The notes beneath the pieces were generated by a model. It searched no databases. It was given only the letters and a program-made list of their open reading frames with translations, and was not told the DNA's origin. Of a stretch of 64,000 bases of DNA, positions 47,410-59,776 are shown one piece after another. Origin of the DNA: Smallanthus sonchifolius (Eukaryota > Streptophyta > Magnoliopsida > Asterales > Asteraceae); the NCBI GenBank assembly GCA_023525975.1, contig CM042025.1, positions 2,433,001 to 2,497,000 of the forward strand. The letters run 5' to 3'. How positions within the stretch are numbered: the stretch's first letter is position 1; each line of letters starts with the position of its first letter. A program made the position numbers and the translations under genes.

Positions 47410-48981
47410 ATGGCGTTCGCAACATCTATTCTGATGTTTCAACCGTTATTCTCCACAAACACCACCACCCAAAATACTCCCTCCCCGGTATCCATCGTAA
47501 TCGGAAACAAAATAAAGAGGGTAGTTTATCAAAGTCAAAGGTGTAGCATCACCGTCAAGGCCATGGCCGGTGGTGGACTGTACTCCGCTCAGCAATTTGA
47601 ACTTACTCCCCAAAACGTCGACACCGTTCTCGATGACGTCAGGCCGTACCTAATCGCTGACGGCGGGAACGTCGACGTTGTATCCGTTCAAGACGGCGTC
47701 GTTTCTCTTAAGCTACAAGGTACGATTTAGGGCTTTTCTTTTCCCCTCAGTTGTTCATCAAATTAGGATCTAATTAACTGCATTAGTGCTATGTTGAGGT
47801 TATTACAGAGCCAAATGGGGTGTTTGGATGTATGCAAATTAGTTTCTGGTGTTTGGATACATGTTTGTGTTTATGATTATATAACTAATTGACAATAAAA
47901 ATCAAATATTAATTAGGGGCTTGTGGAACTTGTCCAAGCTCAACAACAACCATGAAAATGGGGATTGAAAGAATCCTTAAAGAAAAATTTGGAGATGCAA
48001 TTAAGGATATTGTTCAAGTTTATGATGAACAGCCTGCTGAAACAACCGTCGAGGCAAGATTTGTACTTTAATTGTAGAGGTGGCAATTTCAACCCATTTG
48101 TAAATGGGTCGATATGGGATTTCAAGGGCGGGCAACGTGTTACTTGTTTAGTTAAACGGGTAAGGTACAACACGACACATTTAACACGGGTATTAAACCC
48201 CAACACAACATGATTAACTAAACCTGTCATTTTCTTAAACATGAACACAAACATGTTTAATAAACGGGTTACACGACACGACCCATTAAACACAATTAAA
48301 TACAACTTGTTCAGTAACACGAATGACAAGACACGGCATGTGTAATACGATTAGGATTTAAGAGTTCATTTTTTTAGGATATATCATATATTCAATTATT
48401 TAAAAAAAATTATAAAGTTATATAGTTTTGATAAAAGGGTTATAAATGTATCGTGTGGACCTGTTAACCCATTTAGCACGACTAGTTAAATGCGTTGAAC
48501 CCGTTTTTAATCATGTCATTAATGTGTCAACCTGTTTATGACCCGAACCCGTTTAACTCAAACCCTAACACGTTGAACTTCGCGTCAAGTTATGTCGTGT
48601 TAACGGGTGGGGTCATAAATTGCCAGCTCGGATATGTTTGATCTCATACGGGTTAATTGGGTCAAATCAAATAGTTCAGCTAGAAGAGAAACAAGTTTAA
48701 AGTTGACCAAAGTCTATTCTTAACGAATACAAACACGACCTTCTAAATCCATTTTTTAAAGATCGAGATTTTATTATGTGTTGCAACTGCAGGCAGTGAA
48801 CGCTCATCTTGAAATACTAAGGCCCGCCATAACCAACTTTGGTGGAAACGTGGAAGTATTATCGGTAAATGGCGGGGAATGTGTTGTGAAGTATACTGGG
48901 CCCGAGTCAATCGGGTCGGGAGTCAAAGCAGCAATCAAAGAAAAGTTCACCGATATTGAGAATGTCGTGTTGACAGAGTAA
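47410..48981 (+). CDS. NFU2: Chloroplast NifU-like Fe-S scaffold protein NFU2/NFU3 type (211 aa, three exons)
   Basis: Exons are 47410-47719, 47917-48053 and 48793-48981 (phases 1 and 0). Residues 1 to about 52 form a Ser/Thr-rich plastid transit peptide. NifU domain 1 (about 66-146) carries DVRPYLIADGGNVDV and the cluster-binding C106-x2-C109 (ACGTCPSS). Domain 2 (about 150-211, HLEILRPAITNFGG ... KEKFTDI) lacks the CxxC, as in plastid NFU1-3. The family assembles [4Fe-4S] and [2Fe-2S] clusters and passes them to photosystem I and ferredoxin-dependent enzymes in the stroma. The start is the first ATG that gives a transit peptide; earlier in-frame sequence has no good start. Intron 1 is GT-AG. 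Intron 2 begins GAG|GCAAGA and ends CTGCAG|GCAG, making a GC-AG intron that restores the conserved TVEAVN junction; it also contains a MITE. NFU3 is equally possible. Confidence 0.88.
48077..48629. mobile_element. hAT-like MITE filling NFU intron 2
   Basis: Ends GAGGTGGCAATTT (48077-48089) and AAATTGCCAGCTC (48617-48629) are inverted with one mismatch. The interior is rich in short ACGACACG/AACCCGTTTAAC-like modules in both orientations. It makes up about three quarters of the 739-bp intron. A clear 8-bp target duplication was not found. Confidence 0.55.
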
Positions 48982-49147
48982 CTTGCTTTAGAGCTAAAGA
49001 AACTCGGGGAACATTGCACTTTATAAAATTGTTATAGGATCATTACATACTTTAACTCGTAATATACTTGTTATAAGATTTAACTGCTTAAATTTAAAAA
49101 GTGTACCAAGAGAGTGCTTTGCATGAACAAGTTTGATCATGACTCGT

Positions 49148-49495
49148 AGGGGTGAGCGTAAAAAACGGTTAACCGAAAAAATTGAGCCGAACCACTGAAT
49201 CGAGTCGGTTTAAAAGAAGCAGACACACACATTCGGCCTTCTTGGTTGGCCTTTTTACCCTAATGGCTATTTTCCTATTTTAGTCTGCTTTTTGCGGCTG
49301 AAAAGTTTGAAGTTTGGCCCAAGTTAAATTCTTTAGTTCAAATTTTTGGTTATTTTGGTAAACCGAACCCATGCAAATAACTGATTAACCAAAACCGAAT
49401 TAATCGAGCCTGATTGGTTTTCAAAACCTTATAACTGAAATTTTCGGTTTTGGTTCGGTTATAGCCTAAAATAAACTCAAACCGACCCATGCACA
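49148..49495. repeat. hAT-like MITE fragment downstream of NFU
   Basis: It begins TAGGGGTGAGCGTAAAAAAC and carries GGTTAACCGAA / TTCGGTTATAG repeats like the element at 55362-55798. The right end near ATGCACACCGATAGG is degraded. A further CCGATTCGAG/ACCGGTCC-type patch follows at 49555-49865. Confidence 0.45.
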
Positions 49496-50163
49496 CCGAT
49501 AGGCCCTAACAACGCGTGGTGTGGCTTCAAATGTTAATTCGAAAACGATGGGGTTTAAAGGTGCACATTCAAACCGATTCGAGATCGAAACCAGTATTCA
49601 ACCTAAAACTTATAGCAATACAGGTCTCGATCCGATCCAAAACCGATAGTGAAACTGGTCCTGATCCGCCGGTTTGAAAATATATTCATTGAAACCGAAT
49701 CGAACTGGACTAAGACCATTTTCAAACCGAACCAGTTGGTTTTCCCCCCTTATAAAACGGTGTCTTATCTGAATCGGTTTAGTCCAATCCGGTTTTTAAT
49801 TTCTTTTACTTGATGTGAATGGTTTTAAAACCGATCCGGTCTGGCACAAAATCCGGTTACCAATTACCATCATGTTTGGATTCAAGTGAATTTTGCATGA
49901 GCATGAAAAGCCCAAACACTTTTCATTTCAGACTTTCAGTTATAACAAAAAGCAGGCCGGTTATATTCTAAATCGCTAAACTGCATATCTTGATAGGGCC
50001 ACTAAAAGCATTAATAGAATTTTATTTTGTTGATAGGTTGGGTTTGTTGGGCTGTTATTACTTCTTGGTTAATGCTATTGTGTTGCTAATTGGGCTCAAG
50101 TTTTCAATCCCAAAAGTGAAAAAGAAAAGAGAGAGAGAAGACTAGAAAAACAAAAATCGAAAA

Positions 50164-50313
50164 GCGGGGATGGGTACAATGGCAAAGTCATTTGAAGTTA
50201 AATTGTGAAACTCTCTTTGATGGCAGGGGTTCGAGCCTCACCTGTGACGGATTGGTGTAAATTATTAGGAGGGGCTGAGGAGGTCCCCAAAATAGGGTAT
50301 TGCTGTTCAAAAA
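50164..50313 (+). mobile_element. tRNA-derived SINE 2
   Basis: Box A-like TGGGTACAATGGC and box B-like GGTTCGAGCCT are followed by a short body and poly(A). AAAAATCGAAAA flanks it on both sides (50152-50163 and 50314-50325). Confidence 0.75.
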
Positions 50314-50329
50314 AAAAATCGAAAATCAG

Positions 50330-51500
50330 TCCATTACAAAACACACCGAAAATCAAATTCTCAAAAGCGAACGTTTTCAACCTCGCTCCCGGTTTTAGGT
50401 AAAATTTAAACCGATCCGACTCGTGTATACCCCTATTTAATGTTTTAATTATGAATTGTTAAATACAAGAGCTTTCGTGAAGTTAAGAGGTTATAAACAA
50501 TAATATATTTTGATGGTGAGTTAAACCTTTTTTTTAGCTCTGTTTGAATTCATTTTTTAGTTACTTGTACATATTAACTATTTTCTTACATAAACTAGTT
50601 GAAGTGTTGATCTACACAGGACGGTCAGCAGATTCTGATACCCATACTAAAACAAAATTTGTCTGGTCGGACGGTCAGCAGATTCTTCAAACCCTTTGTA
50701 GTACTACTCATATAATCAGACAGTGAGTTTGGATCTGGGAAGGAGCTAAAACGGTTTATGCTTATTTATTATCGTATTTTTTACGTTTAACTTTAAATAT
50801 ATTATTCAAATCTGTTAGATCAAGAAGTTGCAACCGTCTATACAAGTAAAACTCAAACCGACGGTCAACCTATTATAGGAGATACATTGAACTTTTCCTT
50901 TAAAAAAATTAATATTTATTTATTTCTTTTTAAATATAATGTAAAAGGAACATTTAATACAGGCAACATGTCGGTTAGTGAAATGGTGACATGTGCTTTT
51001 TATTGTTGTGGTTTGGAAATGACACGTGGCTTTCTTCTAGTCATAACCAAATAATACGCCGGCCGGTAACACCGTTACGACATCCTCAACCGTCCACGAC
51101 ATATATTCCCTAACATCCGATTTTTATATTTATTTTTTCATATATATTTTATCAATTTCCGTTTCTGGTTCGCCTGCTCCCTTGAATGCATTATACTATA
51201 GGGAGTAGTTTCACATTACCAAATGTCTAATTTATACATTTTTCTTATAATTTAATGTTATTTTTATATCTGTGTTACGTAGATACATGTGAGGTTTAGC
51301 ATTATACATATGAGCACGTTAAATATAAATTTAAATTTTAGTAAAGAATAGCTTATTATTTATAAATTTTTTGTTTTGAAAATTGTTGATTATGAAATGA
51401 GTAATATAAAAGAATATACAGTAAAATAGCTTAATATATTTGTTAATGTTAGATTGTTAGGTTATTTTGTATGCATTGACCATATCTTTTTAGTTATGTA
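50330..51500. other. Gene-free stretch downstream of SINE 2
   Basis: GACGGTCAGCAGATTCT occurs twice (about 50621 and 50669). No gene or recognisable transposon end otherwise. Confidence 0.45.
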
Positions 51501-51759
51501 ACTAGTATTAAAACTCGCGTGTTGTGGCACGTTAAGTTAACATCTAAATATTGATAAAGATAAGCACCGAGGCAACGCTGTTTTTAACGCGTTGTGATGG
51601 AAACATTGACGTGGTGAAGTACGTAATGAGAAACGCATGAAGTTGTCAAATAATTACAAAAACTAAAAAAAAACTTTTAAATATTTAAGAAAATTAAAAA
51701 ATATATTTTTTTTTAAATCATTGATGACGTCAGCAGGCGAGCTGGCCCACACATCCACC

Positions 51760-52560
51760 TCAACATCCTCATCTCTAAAACTTCTAAAAACTTTCGCACT
51801 TGTGTCTTCTTTATGGCCCAACAATCAGTTTCGTATCACATAGTTGGTCGAACTGCAACCCTAAAGAATTTCTCTTTTAAATTAGTTGGGAACCTCTTGT
51901 AGCACAAGACACTTGTGGGTGCTCTCCACTTACACTAACCTGACTAACTCGATGAGCTACATCACTGTCAATCTCTCTACCACTCTGGATAAAAGATCAT
52001 AAATACTTGAGCAGGGAAGTCTTCTGGACTACTTGACTTTCAATAGTTATTTGGGTGTCCTCCTCGTTAGCATGACTGAAGTTACAGTGAAGGTTTTCGG
52101 TTTTAGACCGACTAATACGTAAGCCTTTACTTTACAACGTTGTTCGCCACTCCTCCAGCCTCCCATTTAGGTCACGTTTGTTCTCTACTACCAACACGAT
52201 ATTATTTGAAAAAAGCATACACCACGGGATGTCCTCATGGATTGCATTCGACAACTCATCTAAGATTCCTACAAAAAGAAACAGACTCGACACATATCCT
52301 TGGTGGAGGTCCACCTCTACAGGGAAGAAATATGTATCCCCCCCAGTGCTCGAACGCTTGTCTTGATATACCTAAAGGGGATCCTTCTTCTCTCTAGACC
52401 GACCCAAATCACTCTTTAAGGCACAATATCATAAGCCTTTTCAAAATCGATGAACAACATATGTAAATCCCGCTTCCTCTCCTTGTACTTTTCTATTAGT
52501 CTCCTTAGAATATATATCGCCTTCGTAATAGACCTGTCTGGCATAAATCCAAATTGAATA
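51760..52560 (-). pseudogene. RTE-type LINE reverse transcriptase remnant
   Basis: Read on the minus strand from about 52557: FGFMPDRSITKAIYILRRL, LHMLFIDFEKAYDIVP, then V-x-LHQGYVSSLFLF-x-LDELSNAIHEDIPWCMLF and GRLEEWR. These match the finger/palm order of plant RTE-clade non-LTR reverse transcriptases. The catalytic F-A-D-D is FSNN (codons at 52201-52206 on the plus strand). Stops and frame changes are frequent. The thumb region can be followed to about 51760. No 3' end or target duplication was found. Confidence 0.75.
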
Positions 52561-53428
52561 GTTCAGAGTAATGTTTAATTAGAAAAATATATGGTAAAAT
52601 TAAATATACATGGGAAGGGTAGTTAATAATTAAAACAAAATATTGATTCATAATATTATCTTTTTCAATTTAAATAAATATTTTATGAAATTGGTATTTG
52701 TGATTTGTCCGATTGATATAACGATCACCTCTTGACCTACTGACACCTGATGTCCTAATGTACGTTTATCTAACCTAAGTGATGCGGGTTCAAGTTCCAC
52801 AAAGTGAATAATATATGGATTTTTAAAAACCTTCACGGATGGTTCCCTCCCTAAGTCTCTAATCTCATGCTTTATAAGACTTGAACCCTCAATCTTAAGT
52901 ATAAACGGAGATACATGCCAAAGCCACTTTAGAAACATACCTTGATATTGATATCATGTGAAAGTGTGACCAATGACCGTTTAACGTTAATATGGTATTA
53001 AATTAACATATTTTCTTACTTTACTTGCAACTTTCAACACCTAATCATCTATATTATTTTTTAATACCAAAAATATCAACACTTTAGGTGCAAAATGTTG
53101 AAGACTAAATGAATAGTATGTAAATTATAGTATGCACCAACGTGCAAGAAATGGATACATGAAATAAATAAATAAATATAAAACGAAGGATCGACGCGAG
53201 AAGACCCGTAATGCATGGATTTGAAACATTTTTTTATTTAATAATTCTAAAAGTATAAAACATTAAAACTAAAGAGAGGGTTACTATCCAACAAAAGATT
53301 AGGTGTTAATTACTTTGTCTAACATACCATGTTTATTGTTTGTTAATATATGTTTTTATGCACTTATACCTTTTTATAAATGTCTTTTAACGTTTTTAAA
53401 TTTTGTTAATTTTCTTATAACAATATTA

Positions 53429-53660
53429 CTAGGTTAGAAACCCGTGTTTTACACGAGTTTAATAAAATAAAATATTAAATAGTTAGTAATGAAGATTTAA
53501 GATTATATAAAGAAAATATTAAATAGTAATGAATATTTATGAATTAATAAAAAAAATATTAAATAGTTAGTAATAATGAAAAAATAAATGAAAAAAATAT
53601 TCTTGGACTCAGACAACTATAACACGTGACACAAGCGATTACTTATTTATAAGGTATAGA
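53429..53660 (-). mobile_element. Helitron-like element h (minus)
   Basis: Plus strand A|CTAGGTTAGAAACCCGTG with hairpin CCCGTGTTTTACACG; the other end complements to TCTATACCTTATAAATAAG with T outside. 232 bp. Confidence 0.55.
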
Positions 53661-53808
53661 TAAAGTTTCATACAGATTACTCATTGTCTCATTGGTGTTT
53701 CTTAATAAGATATGTTTTAACCGGTAAATGTTGAAAAATTTTAACTTCTTTTTCGTTATTTCTTTTTTTCTGACGCACTATTGAAACCTTCAACTTTTTT
53801 TATAATAA

Positions 53809-53836
53809 CTAGGTGGTTATACCCACGCTTCGCGAC
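53809..53836 (-). mobile_element. Helitron-type 3' terminus with CGCTTCGCG hairpin
   Basis: A|CTAGGTGGTTATACCCACGC precedes the hairpin CGC-TTC-GCG. This is the second of the GC-hairpin class in this window; the 5' end should lie to the right but is not obvious. Confidence 0.4.
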
Positions 53837-55361
53837 GGATGTGAGTCCATCGTTAATAAAATTTAAATGAAAACATAGGTGCAACGATAAAAATAATGCT
53901 AATACAAAATAAACATAAAACTAAATAATAAAAAAGAAAATAAAAAAATTTACCGGTTCGAGTCGTCAAAAACCATAAAGCGAATACTGATACGGGTTCC
54001 AATAATACCAATACCGACAGTGATGTTGTTCACTCATAATAGGTTCGGCTCATCACGGTACCACAACGGTAACGACATTCGCTACAGACAACGATAAAAA
54101 AAACTCGATTTTGAATACAACTTCGTTTTAAAAAAATTAAATTGGAACATTGACAAAAAAAAACTAAAAACAACCGCGCACTCCGTATTTTAAAAAAAGT
54201 TAACTAACGAAAGTCATTAGAGAAAAAAAAAATTAATATAAAATGAAACAGGATAAAAACGTATATTATATATACGGGTTAAAAATAAAAATTTTAAAAA
54301 CAAAGAAAAAAACAAAATTGCACTTGAATTGAATGGAGTTGCCAAATTAAATAAAAAGCATGATCTGTCGCACATCGTGTGGAGATACCGACTTAAACTT
54401 TTTTAAATCTATCTTATAATTTTACCTTGTATTTCAATCTGCCCTCGGCTCGATCAATCATTTTTTATTTTACCTACTTAAACTTTTTTTTAGGCATTTT
54501 AAGTTTCATAATAAAATCATTGTGAAAATGGTTTAAGGCTAAAGAGAAATCTCATTAAACTTGAAGGAACACCGTTGTTAACTCTTATTATGCGTTTGGT
54601 CCGAGGAATGTTTTGAAATTGGAATTGAAATTAGAATCAGAAGTTAAAGGATTTATTTGAAAATTCATAATGTGTTTTGGTTGATACCTTTATTAATGAA
54701 ATTGGAATGTAAAAATACCTAAAAAGACAAAATTACCCCTTAAATTAACAAAATATAAAACAATGATTCAAACTCAAATAATTTTTAAACAAAAATGGAG
54801 ATGGAACGAAAAACGGCTTAAAACGTAAATTACAAACATTCCTGATGTTTAATTTGAAATGTTGAGGGATTCTGAATTCCATCAATCGAAGAAATTTGGT
54901 TGAAATAATTCTAATTCCAATTTTATTTTAGCCAACCAAACATTCAAATGAATAAAATTTATATTTATATTCCATTCAATTTCTATGAATTATTGCCAAC
55001 CAACCTTAATATAATTAAAAAGGATAAAACTAAAAAGATGATAAAACTTTAAGAGTAAAAACACTATTAACCAAATTAAATTTGTATCTACTAAGATTCA
55101 TCGCAACTTTATTTCGTACTTAATTTGATTTGTATTAGAGCAAAGACTAGTATGGTTTCTTACGGTGGCGGATCCAAGATTTTTATTCAGCGGATGCCAA
55201 AAATAAGTTATGTTAGAACATGTTAGGTCATAACGGTCGGGTAACAAGTTACATTAACTCATAACAAAAAAAAATCATGCACAAGAATGACAATGTAAGT
55301 GAAATGATTTTAGTTTTAATAAATCGCAATCCCTTAGCCCTAATAAATTGTATAGAAAAAA

Positions 55362-55798
55362 CTAGGGGTGTAAACGGTTCGGTTCGGTTATTAGCCTTAA
55401 CCAAAACCGGAACCGAAGTCATCAGTTAATATTTTTTATTAACCGATCGGTTTACGGTTAATCGGTTAGTTTTTCGGTTTTCGGTTCGGTTAATTTTGGT
55501 TAATAACCAAAACCAAACTTCGGCTATATTTTTTGCTTAGCAATACATGAAATGGAGGTATAAATACATGAAATGGAAGTATTAATACACGAAATAGATG
55601 TATAAATACATGAAATGAAGGTATAAAACATGAAATACATGAAATGGAGGTATAAAAGCTAGAAATATATGAAAATATGGATGGTTCGGTTAATTTCGGT
55701 TAACCGAGGGTACAAAAAAACCGATAACCGATCTTCGGTTAATTCGGTTTTTGGTTAATCGGTTTTCGGTTAACGATTCGGTTATTGCTCACCCCTAG
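55362..55798. mobile_element. hAT-like MITE with GGTTCGGTT subterminal repeats
   Basis: CTAGGGGTGTAAACGGTTCG (left) and GCTCACCCCTAG (right) are inverted ends. Many GGTTCGGTTA/TAACCGAA repeats lie inside. A small internal tandem repeat of ACATGAAATGGAGGTATAAA-like units is at 55545-55670. Confidence 0.6.
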
Positions 55799-55818
55799 AA
55801 GGAAACAACAATCTCTGG

Positions 55819-56108
55819 ATATGGGTGGCTCTACAGTACAACCAACTAAATCAACCGCTTTAAGCTCTCAAATTTTAAGGGCCCCAAAAATCGAATAAAC
55901 TACTTCAATCTATATTTTAACGCAAAAATATATGTGATAATTTATCAACTTTTGTGTTTTAGAGAGAAACGATAATCTATCAACTTTTGTGTTGACATTA
56001 TACGTTTTCACGCTTCATAAAAATGCATTTTACTAATTTTTATATATTTAGAAAATCACAAAAATCTACAATTTTAATGTTTGGTTTAGGCTCCTTGAGC
56101 CGCCCCTG
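55819..56108. mobile_element. Diverged relative of the CAGGGGCGG hAT-type element
   Basis: The right end GAGCCGCCCCTG matches the element at 2381-3418, and the left end GGGTGGCTC is a degraded counterpart. Possible flanks TCTCTGGA/TCTCTTAA agree at 6 of 8 positions. Internal sequence is AT-rich without coding potential. Confidence 0.4.
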
Positions 56109-56496
56109 TCTCTTAAAAGTTACAATTTTTAAACATGGTTGCATACAGTAAATTATAATTACGAATGAAAAAGAAAGTATATTTAAATTGAAAAGTTAAA
56201 TTACAATTCTTAAACATGGTTGAAAAAAATAGTAAATTATAATTACGAATGAAAAAGAAAGTATATTTAAATTGAAAAGTTACGGTAAATTACTTTTTGT
56301 TTAAAAGTGTTTTTTAGTTAATTTAACTCCAATCTATATATAAGTGTTGTTTAATGTGATGTCAAATTCTTTTATATTTCTTATTCAATTACCATACGAA
56401 ACTTTATTAATTTAACTATTTAAGCACTTATTGAATAATAAAAGGGCATCAAAATCCATTCAAAGTCATATTTGCCATTTGTTGGTGTGTTTTTAA

Positions 56497-57038
56497 CAAT
56501 GTTTTCAAACCCGGACCGGAATGGACAGACCGAGAACTGGTGGTCTGACCGGTCCAGTTACGTATGTTGAAACGGTCCTGCAACGACCCAGCAGTTGGAC
56601 CAGAAAAATGGGCGGTCGAACCGGTTCACTCCATTTCAAACGGATTTATCAAGTTGGTTCTGCAGTTTGCTTTCTTTTATAGATAGGGAAGACTTCAAAG
56701 TTTAGGTAAGGAGGCGATGTGCGATGAATGTAATTTTAAAGAAATGAGAAGGAATATTAAAAACCCACTGTAAGGAACAAGAATCGAACCTGGGACCTGC
56801 AGGATGGAACCATGAGTGCTTACCAATTCTTCTAACAAGCGATTTTTGATATTCTTTTGCTAGGATAACTTAAAATGTATAGATGGAAGATTATATTGAA
56901 AGAAAAAACACAAAAGTGAGCATTCCGGTTCGTAATTTATGTATTAAAAGGTATATAAATTTTACAAACTCATCTGGTTCTTAAATCCGGTCCGACCGGT
57001 GAACCTCTAATATATCCGGTCCGATTTTAAAAACATTG
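56497..57038. mobile_element. hAT MITE, CGGACCGG family copy 1
   Basis: Ends CAATGTTTTCAAACCCGG and (complement) CAATGTTTTTAAAATCGG are inverted. Perfect 8-bp flanks GTTTTTAA lie at 56489-56496 and 57039-57046. CCGGTCCGACCGGT-type subterminal repeats are on both sides. A tRNA-like module (minus, about 56770-56845) is nested inside. Confidence 0.85.
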
Positions 57039-57469
57039 GTTTTTAAATATAAATTGAATGTGAAAGGGTATTTAAGTAATTATACTTGGTTTGTAATTCC
57101 CCATGTTCATCCTCAACCTCTCAACATATTCTCAAGAAAGTAGAACTGAACTTTCATGGTTATCCCTTGAAATTCTAAACCCGTCTTCCTTCACCACAAC
57201 TCTCCCTTTCTCTTTCTTCTTCGTTTGTCCATCATCGGTTGTGAGAACACATAAGAGGGGCCTTTCAAATATTTAAGAGGATGCCTGCAAAAAAATACTA
57301 GAAATTTTCCAATGTTAACATCAATCTCAGCGGGTGCCTCACCACCCCCTAATGAACTCTTAGATCCGCCCCTGGTTTCTTATGAGACATGTTACAAAGT
57401 TCTAAGTAGGTCACATTGTCATTAAGACGGGTTATTTGATTAACAATGTTAATAAATTAGTTATTAATT

Positions 57470-57745
57470 TTTTTTTGAACGGCAATATGTCGAATAGAGT
57501 GATGAACCCCCCGTCACATGGGGAAGCCCTCTACCAACCCTGGCCAGTATGTTGTCTGAACCGGGCCCACTTGGCATCGAGGTTGACGAGCGTTCAAGGA
57601 GGAAACCCCACAGAGAACGGCCCTAGTCGGCTTGAGGGATAAAACCCCTCTACAGGGATCGAACTCTGGTCTCTTATGGGTAAAAACCTTGATGCATCAG
57701 TCTTAACTCAGGGGTCTATGACCAACTGAGCTAGACATCATTTGC
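57470..57745 (-). mobile_element. tRNA-derived SINE 3 with 15-bp target duplication
   Basis: On the minus strand: box A TAGCTCAGTTGGT (near 57735), box B AGTTCGATCCC (near 57656), ending in a poly(A) seen as T-tract at 57468-57476. The flanks AATTAGTTATTAATT are identical (57455-57469 and 57746-57760). Confidence 0.88.
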
Positions 57746-57760
57746 AATTAGTTATTAATT

Positions 57761-58971
57761 AATGTAACCAACCTCGCAACAATAAAATGTTTTTACAATT
57801 GAATATTAGCCGAACGCATTATATGATGTTATCATGGATATTAGTCGAGAGATAACCCATAAGCCACACTTTCATGAATTTAAAAAACTCACGGATCTTT
57901 ATCATCTTAAAATCTAATAAAAACACCTAGTTTTGAGTAATGTAACAAAGATGTATCAAGATAATTATGATATTGTCGATGTAAGATTGTAACAATGCGT
58001 CATAGGTATTAACAAACGACATTAGAGCCGGATTTGGCTTTTATTCACCCTTTCTTGTGAGCATTGCAAATAACAAAGGATTTGATTGTGGCTATGTAAG
58101 ATCTAACTCTTTCCCCAAATCCAAAATCCCACAACTCAAAATGGAAAATAAAAGGACAATGTTTTCTATGTTCGGTTTGATAGTGACAAATATAACGGAG
58201 ATATTAAAGTTATAATAATGACTATGTACGTAACGTATGTGCTTTAAAACTACGTAAACAAATCAATAGCGTGCGTAGAGAAGAAATCAAAGTTGAAAAC
58301 TTGGTAACAAACACCGTATTATTATTGGATTAGTAGAATCAACGAGTACAAATCGCTTTTGTTTACACCTATTTAATACTTATTAGACTTGTTTTCTAAA
58401 CAACTTCAATGGTCAAAGATTGTGTTTTCACATTATAAAGATGTATGTTGACCACTTAGTCATTGATTATTTTAAAACAAAGACTCATACACATAGATTT
58501 CAATTACTATTTGAACTCATAACCTTTTAATTATTGAGTCTTTTATACTAGAAAATGTAAATAAAACGAGTTATTGAAAAGTCTAATCTTAGGTAACATT
58601 TGATTCAACTAAGTTGGAACAAAACGGTTGAATATTTCTTTTAACGTGGGCACGACTTATGTTCGTTTGATGGACAGATCTATGTCGAGATTTTCATAGT
58701 TAATATTATTTTATTAATAAATTATAAGAAAGTCCTTTGAAAACAGCTGTATGGATATTTCTCAAAAATAACCACCGGCTTTTGACACCTGGAAACATTA
58801 TTGTTGATAAGCGGGGTCGTTAATTCCTACCAATAAAACTTTAGGAGATATTTTAGTATTATTCTTTGCTTTTTGACCCCCTGTCTTCTTTATTTGCTGT
58901 ATTAGTTGTAATTGGTTGAAAATTTGGTCCACTAAATACCCGAAACGGGTGAGGTAGAGGTGGGTAAACCG
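57761..58971. other. Gene-free stretch
   Basis: AT-rich sequence between SINE 3 and the second CGGACCGG MITE. I see no gene, transposon end or RNA gene. Confidence 0.45.
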
Positions 58972-59488
58972 CAATGTTTTTAAAACCGGACCGGTCGGTC
59001 GGACCGGGAACCGGGACCTCCACCGGTCCGGTTACATGCTCTGAGACCGTTTGCTGGTTGAACCGGGCGGTTCAAGCGGTTCAGCGGTCGAACCGCGAAC
59101 CGGTGGTTGAACCAGGTAGTTTAATTTAAAAAAAAAATTTACTATTTTTTTATTTTTTTTATCCTATAGTCCTCATACTTACTTCTATTTACAATTTTAA
59201 CTCAATTTGGCTCTTTCTTTTTAACTTATAAGCTGCCACAGGTCCTCCAAAACCCTAATCAAAAATAAAATTGAAGATTCAAAAGAATTAAAATTCATAC
59301 AGACCTACAACCCTCGTCCTTGACTTAAAATTGTTTAAATGGTTGTATATGTAGTATTTGGAATTTTTATATTTTTCTATATATTTTTATGAATATTTAT
59401 ATTATTTATTGCGTCATCCGGTTCTTGAATCCGGTCCGACCGGTCCGACCAGTGAACCTCTAAGACGTCCGGTCCGGTTTTGAAAACA
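58972..59488. mobile_element. hAT MITE, CGGACCGG family copy 2
   Basis: CAATGTTTTTAAAACCGG opens the element and CCGGTCCGGTTTTGAAAACA closes it, matching copy 1. Subterminal GGTTGAACC and CCGGTCCG repeats are dense. The right terminus lacks the last few bases (CATTG), so the target duplication is uncertain. Confidence 0.7.
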
Positions 59489-59776
59489 AACCGGGTTTTT
59501 TCATATATCCCTTTAAAAACTCCATTAATTACATATATACCCAATTCAAAATTTTATTTACGATTATCCCCTTCATAATTACAAATATATCAAACTGGAT
59601 AATGGAATCGATTAGAAACGACGCTGGATATAGGAATTGATCGGAAGCGGGAATCAGAAGGTTAGAGTTGGGATTAATGGAATAAGAATAATAGTATTTA
59701 TTATAAGATTAAAAGGCTAATTTTATAAAAGATGGAGATATATGTAATTTAAGTTTTGGGTTTGGTATATATGTAA

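Larger units (their letters stand above)
52600..55350. other. Gene-free AT-rich stretch
   Basis: It holds Helitron h, the Helitron 3' end at 53809 and tRNA-like B boxes on both strands around 52790 and 52890. A MITE-like block is bounded by GCGTTTGGTCC (54592) and GCCAACCAAAC (54932). No coding potential. Confidence 0.45.

Noticed and set aside
50544..50726. 60-aa frame with repeated GACGGTCAGCAG
   Set aside because: No splice or domain support; the repeat alone keeps it open.
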